Shown one piece after another: positions 22,398-24,586 of a DNA stretch of 24,586 bases. Below the pieces are notes generated by a model. That model searched no databases. It was not told where the DNA came from and was given only the letters and a program-made list of their open reading frames with translations. Position numbers and translations under genes: made by a program. The stretch is taken from contig JAEXJH010000640.1 in assembly GCA_023445955.1 (NCBI GenBank), positions 1 to 24,586 on the forward strand, in the 5' to 3' direction. Positions within the stretch are counted from its first letter, which is position 1. Each line of letters opens with the position of its first letter. The DNA comes from Pseudomonadota bacterium. Its GTDB lineage: Bacteria; Pseudomonadota; Alphaproteobacteria; Caulobacterales; Caulobacteraceae.

Positions 22398-24586
22398 GCC
22401 GCACGATCGCCCTCGACCGCTGGACCGTCCACGACGCCGATCCCGGCGCGGGTGTCCCCTCCCCGCCGGCTGATGCCGGGATGGCCGTCCCGGCGCCCGG
22501 CGACATCTACCAGGCCCTGGTCGCGGCCGGTCGTCTGGATCACCCGTTCGAGGGCCGGAACGAGGCGGCCGCCGCCTGGGTGCGCGACCGCGAATGGTGG
22601 TGGCGCACCAGCTTCGTCGCGCCCGACTGGAGCGCCGACCAGGACATCGCCCTTGCGTTCGAAGGGCTCGACACCTTCGCTGAGATCTTCCTGGACGGTG
22701 TGTCTCTGGGCCGCGCCGACAACATGTTCCACGGCTGGCGCTTCGATCTGGCCGGACGGGTGACGCCCGGCGCGACGCACCAGTTGGCGATCCGCTTCGA
22801 TCCCACCGCCAAAGCGCTGGAAGGGCGAATTCCGCCCCCGCCGTGGGCCGCGTTCACCGACCGCATAAGCCGCTCGAAGCGCAACCTGATGCGCAAGGCC
22901 CAGTTCGGATGGGGCTGGGACTGGGGTCCCGATCTGCCGACGGTCGGTATCTGGAAGCCGGCGGTGGTCGAGATCCGGCCGCGCCGGCGCATCGACGGCG
23001 TCCGCTTCGCCGTCCGTTCTGTGTCCGAGCAGCGGGCGGAAGCCTCCGTCGAGGTCGAGGGCGCTTCGGGTCTCACCGCCCAGATCACCCTTACCGATCC
23101 GGACGGCGTCGTGGTCGTGGACCAGCACGCGACCGGCCCGCTCGACATCGTCATCGATCAGCCTCGGCTGTGGTGGACCGCCGATCTCGGCGACCAGCCG
23201 CTCTATGACCTGCGCGTGCGTCTGCTCGACGGCGACCGCGTCGTGGACGAGGTCCGCCGCCGCGTCGGCCTGCGCACCATCGCCCTGGACCAGTCGCCCG
23301 ATCCCGACGAGCCGGGCGCGACCTTCTTCCGCTTCGTCCTGAACGGCCAGCCGATCTTCGCCAAGGGCGCCTGCTGGGTCCCGTCGACCTCCTTCGTCGC
23401 CGATGTCGACGAGGCCGCCTATCGCCGCCTGATCGACCAGACGGTCGGCGCCAACATGAACATGATGCGGGTCTGGGGCGGCGGGATCTACGAGCCCGAT
23501 CTGTTCTACGATCTCTGCGACGAGAGGGGCGTGCTGGTCTGGCAGGACTTCATGTTCGCCTGCGCCCCCTACCCCGACGACGAAGCCTTCGTCGGTTCGG
23601 TCCGCGCCGAGGCCGACGAACAGATCCGGCGCCTGCGCCACCATCCGTCGATGGCCCTCTGGTGCGGCAACAACGAGAACCAGGCGATCAACCGCATCAA
23701 TGTCGACGTCTCCGGCGTCGACACGCCCCTGCCCGGCGCGATCCTCTACGACGAGGTGTTGCCGGACCTTCTGGCGACGCTGGATCCCGACACGCCCTAC
23801 TGGCCCGGCAGTCCGTGGGGCGGCGCCAATCCCAACGGCATGAAGGCCGGCGACGTCCACGACTGGACGGTCTGGCACGGCGTGCCGCCGATCCCCGACG
23901 ACCGCATGATCGAGCCGTTCGGCTTCGCGCCCGAAAAGATCGGCTACCAGCGCTACGCCGAGGACATGGCCCGCTTCATCAGCGAGTTCGGCATCCAGGC
24001 CGCCCCGGCGCTGGACACCCTCAAGCGCTGGATGGATCCCGCCGATCTCTCGCCCGACAGCGAAGGCTTCGAGCAGCGGATCAAGGACGAAGCCCGCAAG
24101 GCCGTGGCCATGATCGATCCGGTCACGGGTCCGCCCGCGACCATCCAGGACTATGTCGACTTCACCCAGTGGACCCAGGCCGAGGGCCTGAAGTTCGGCA
24201 TCGAGCACTTCCGCCGCCGCCGGCCGCACTGCTCTGGCGCCCTGATCTGGCAGTTCAACGATTGCTGGCCCTGCGTCAGCTGGAGCCTGGTCGACTGGGA
24301 TGGCGTCGAGAAGGCCGCCTATCACGCGGTCCGGCGCGCCTTCGCGCCGGTCATGGCTTCGTTCAGAACCGCCGAGGACGGCGCGATCGAGCTCTGGATC
24401 AGCAATGACACCCGCGCTCCGGTTCGCGGCGAGGTCACGATCTCGCTTGAAGGCTTCGACGGCGCAAAGAGCCAGAGCTGGACCGTCGCATACGATGCTC
24501 CAGCGGACGGCCACGCTACGCCCTGGCGCGCGCAGCTGCCCGCCGCGCCGGACCGCGTGCTGCGGGCGACCTGCGCCGCCGGGACC
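22394..24586 (+). CDS. GH2-family beta-mannosidase (3' truncated by window edge)
   Basis: The frame is open for 731 codons from ATG 22394 to the window end. The N-terminal jelly-roll region runs at about 50-180 (WWWRTSFVAP, FEGLDTFAEIFLDG, FHGWRFDL). FGWGWDWGPDLPTVGIW (about 174-190) is a hallmark of GH2 beta-mannosidases. Ig-like and (beta/alpha)8 domains follow, with NMMRVWGGGIYEPDLFYDLC, the acid/base motif WCGNNENQ (Glu428) and the nucleophile motif FISEFGIQ (Glu531), then a C-terminal beta domain that is cut off. It releases beta-linked mannose from non-reducing ends. No signal peptide is visible, so it probably works in the cytoplasm on imported oligosaccharides or glycolipid fragments. 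It overlaps the hydrolase stop by 4 nt. A long antisense open frame here is a GC-bias shadow. Confidence 0.93.
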   Translation, partial: MSRTIALDRWTVHDADPGAGVPSPPADAGMAVPAPGDIYQALVAAGRLDHPFEGRNEAAAAWVRDREWWWRTSFVAPDWSADQDIALAFEGLDTFAEIFLDGVSLGRADNMFHGWRFDLAGRVTPGATHQLAIRFDPTAKALEGRIPPPPWAAFTDRISRSKRNLMRKAQFGWGWDWGPDLPTVGIWKPAVVEIRPRRRIDGVRFAVRSVSEQRAEASVEVEGASGLTAQITLTDPDGVVVVDQHATGPLDIVIDQPRLWWTADLGDQPLYDLRVRLLDGDRVVDEVRRRVGLRTIALDQSPDPDEPGATFFRFVLNGQPIFAKGACWVPSTSFVADVDEAAYRRLIDQTVGANMNMMRVWGGGIYEPDLFYDLCDERGVLVWQDFMFACAPYPDDEAFVGSVRAEADEQIRRLRHHPSMALWCGNNENQAINRINVDVSGVDTPLPGAILYDEVLPDLLATLDPDTPYWPGSPWGGANPNGMKAGDVHDWTVWHGVPPIPDDRMIEPFGFAPEKIGYQRYAEDMARFISEFGIQAAPALDTLKRWMDPADLSPDSEGFEQRIKDEARKAVAMIDPVTGPPATIQDYVDFTQWTQAEGLKFGIEHFRRRRPHCSGALIWQFNDCWPCVSWSLVDWDGVEKAAYHAVRRAFAPVMASFRTAEDGAIELWISNDTRAPVRGEVTISLEGFDGAKSQSWTVAYDAPADGHATPWRAQLPAAPDRVLRATCAAGT

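Noticed and set aside
22322..24514. A 730-codon open frame on the minus strand opposite the beta-mannosidase
   Set aside because: It lies wholly antisense to a GH2 gene with intact catalytic motifs. Its translation is an Arg/Ala/Asp/Gly/Val-rich string without domains, typical of the antisense frame in high-GC DNA.
1..24586. Mobile elements, CRISPR, tRNA, rRNA or prophage
   Set aside because: Read through on both strands: no transposase, integrase, regular spaced repeats, target-site duplications or tRNA-like cloverleaf were recognised.

Overview
The window is GC-rich, densely packed, alphaproteobacterial-looking chromosome. Three large TonB-dependent receptors, a promoter resembling the published Caulobacter housekeeping consensus (TTGACGC, 12-nt spacer, GTGAAAAC), frequent GTG starts and many 1-4 nt gene overlaps suggest Caulobacter or a close relative. 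This is an inference from style and motifs, not a database match. I see no insertion sequence, tRNA, rRNA, CRISPR array or phage gene.

Layout. (1) 1-1696, plus strand: the end of an OmpR-type response regulator and its TctE/QseC-like sensor kinase. (2) 1701-7097, minus strand, read from right to left: TonB receptor, secreted type-B carboxylesterase, TetR regulator, SDR oxidoreductase. All three junctions are 4-nt stop/start overlaps, so this is one translationally coupled operon (cluster A). A double palindrome (AGTCAATATTGACT plus a second copy) lies just upstream. (3) 7218-13375: a DeoR regulator and a very large Oar-like receptor on the minus strand, and a secreted calcineurin-like phosphatase on the plus strand, with a 300-bp shared control region between the last two. 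(4) 13376-21400, minus strand: TonB receptor, terminator, acyl-CoA ligase, second TetR, MFS transporter, SCP-x type thiolase, SGNH hydrolase (cluster B). (5) 21597-24586, plus strand: an alpha/beta hydrolase overlapping a GH2 beta-mannosidase that runs off the right edge.

How it may work together. Clusters A and B look like two halves of one uptake-and-degradation programme for a hydrophobic, ester-containing, probably branched or isoprenoid-like compound. The receptors would import it, the esterases cut it, the ligase makes a CoA thioester, the SDR oxidises an alcohol and the thiolase shortens the chain. The two TetR proteins are clear paralogues, and related motifs (TCAAYRTTRA) stand in front of cluster A, the cluster B receptor and the ligase, so shared or cross-talking control is likely. 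The substrate is not known. The neighbouring alpha/beta hydrolase and beta-mannosidase raise the speculative possibility of an acylated beta-mannoside glycolipid. The central DeoR/Oar/phosphatase block looks like a separate nutrient-acquisition unit, possibly for a phosphorylated compound.
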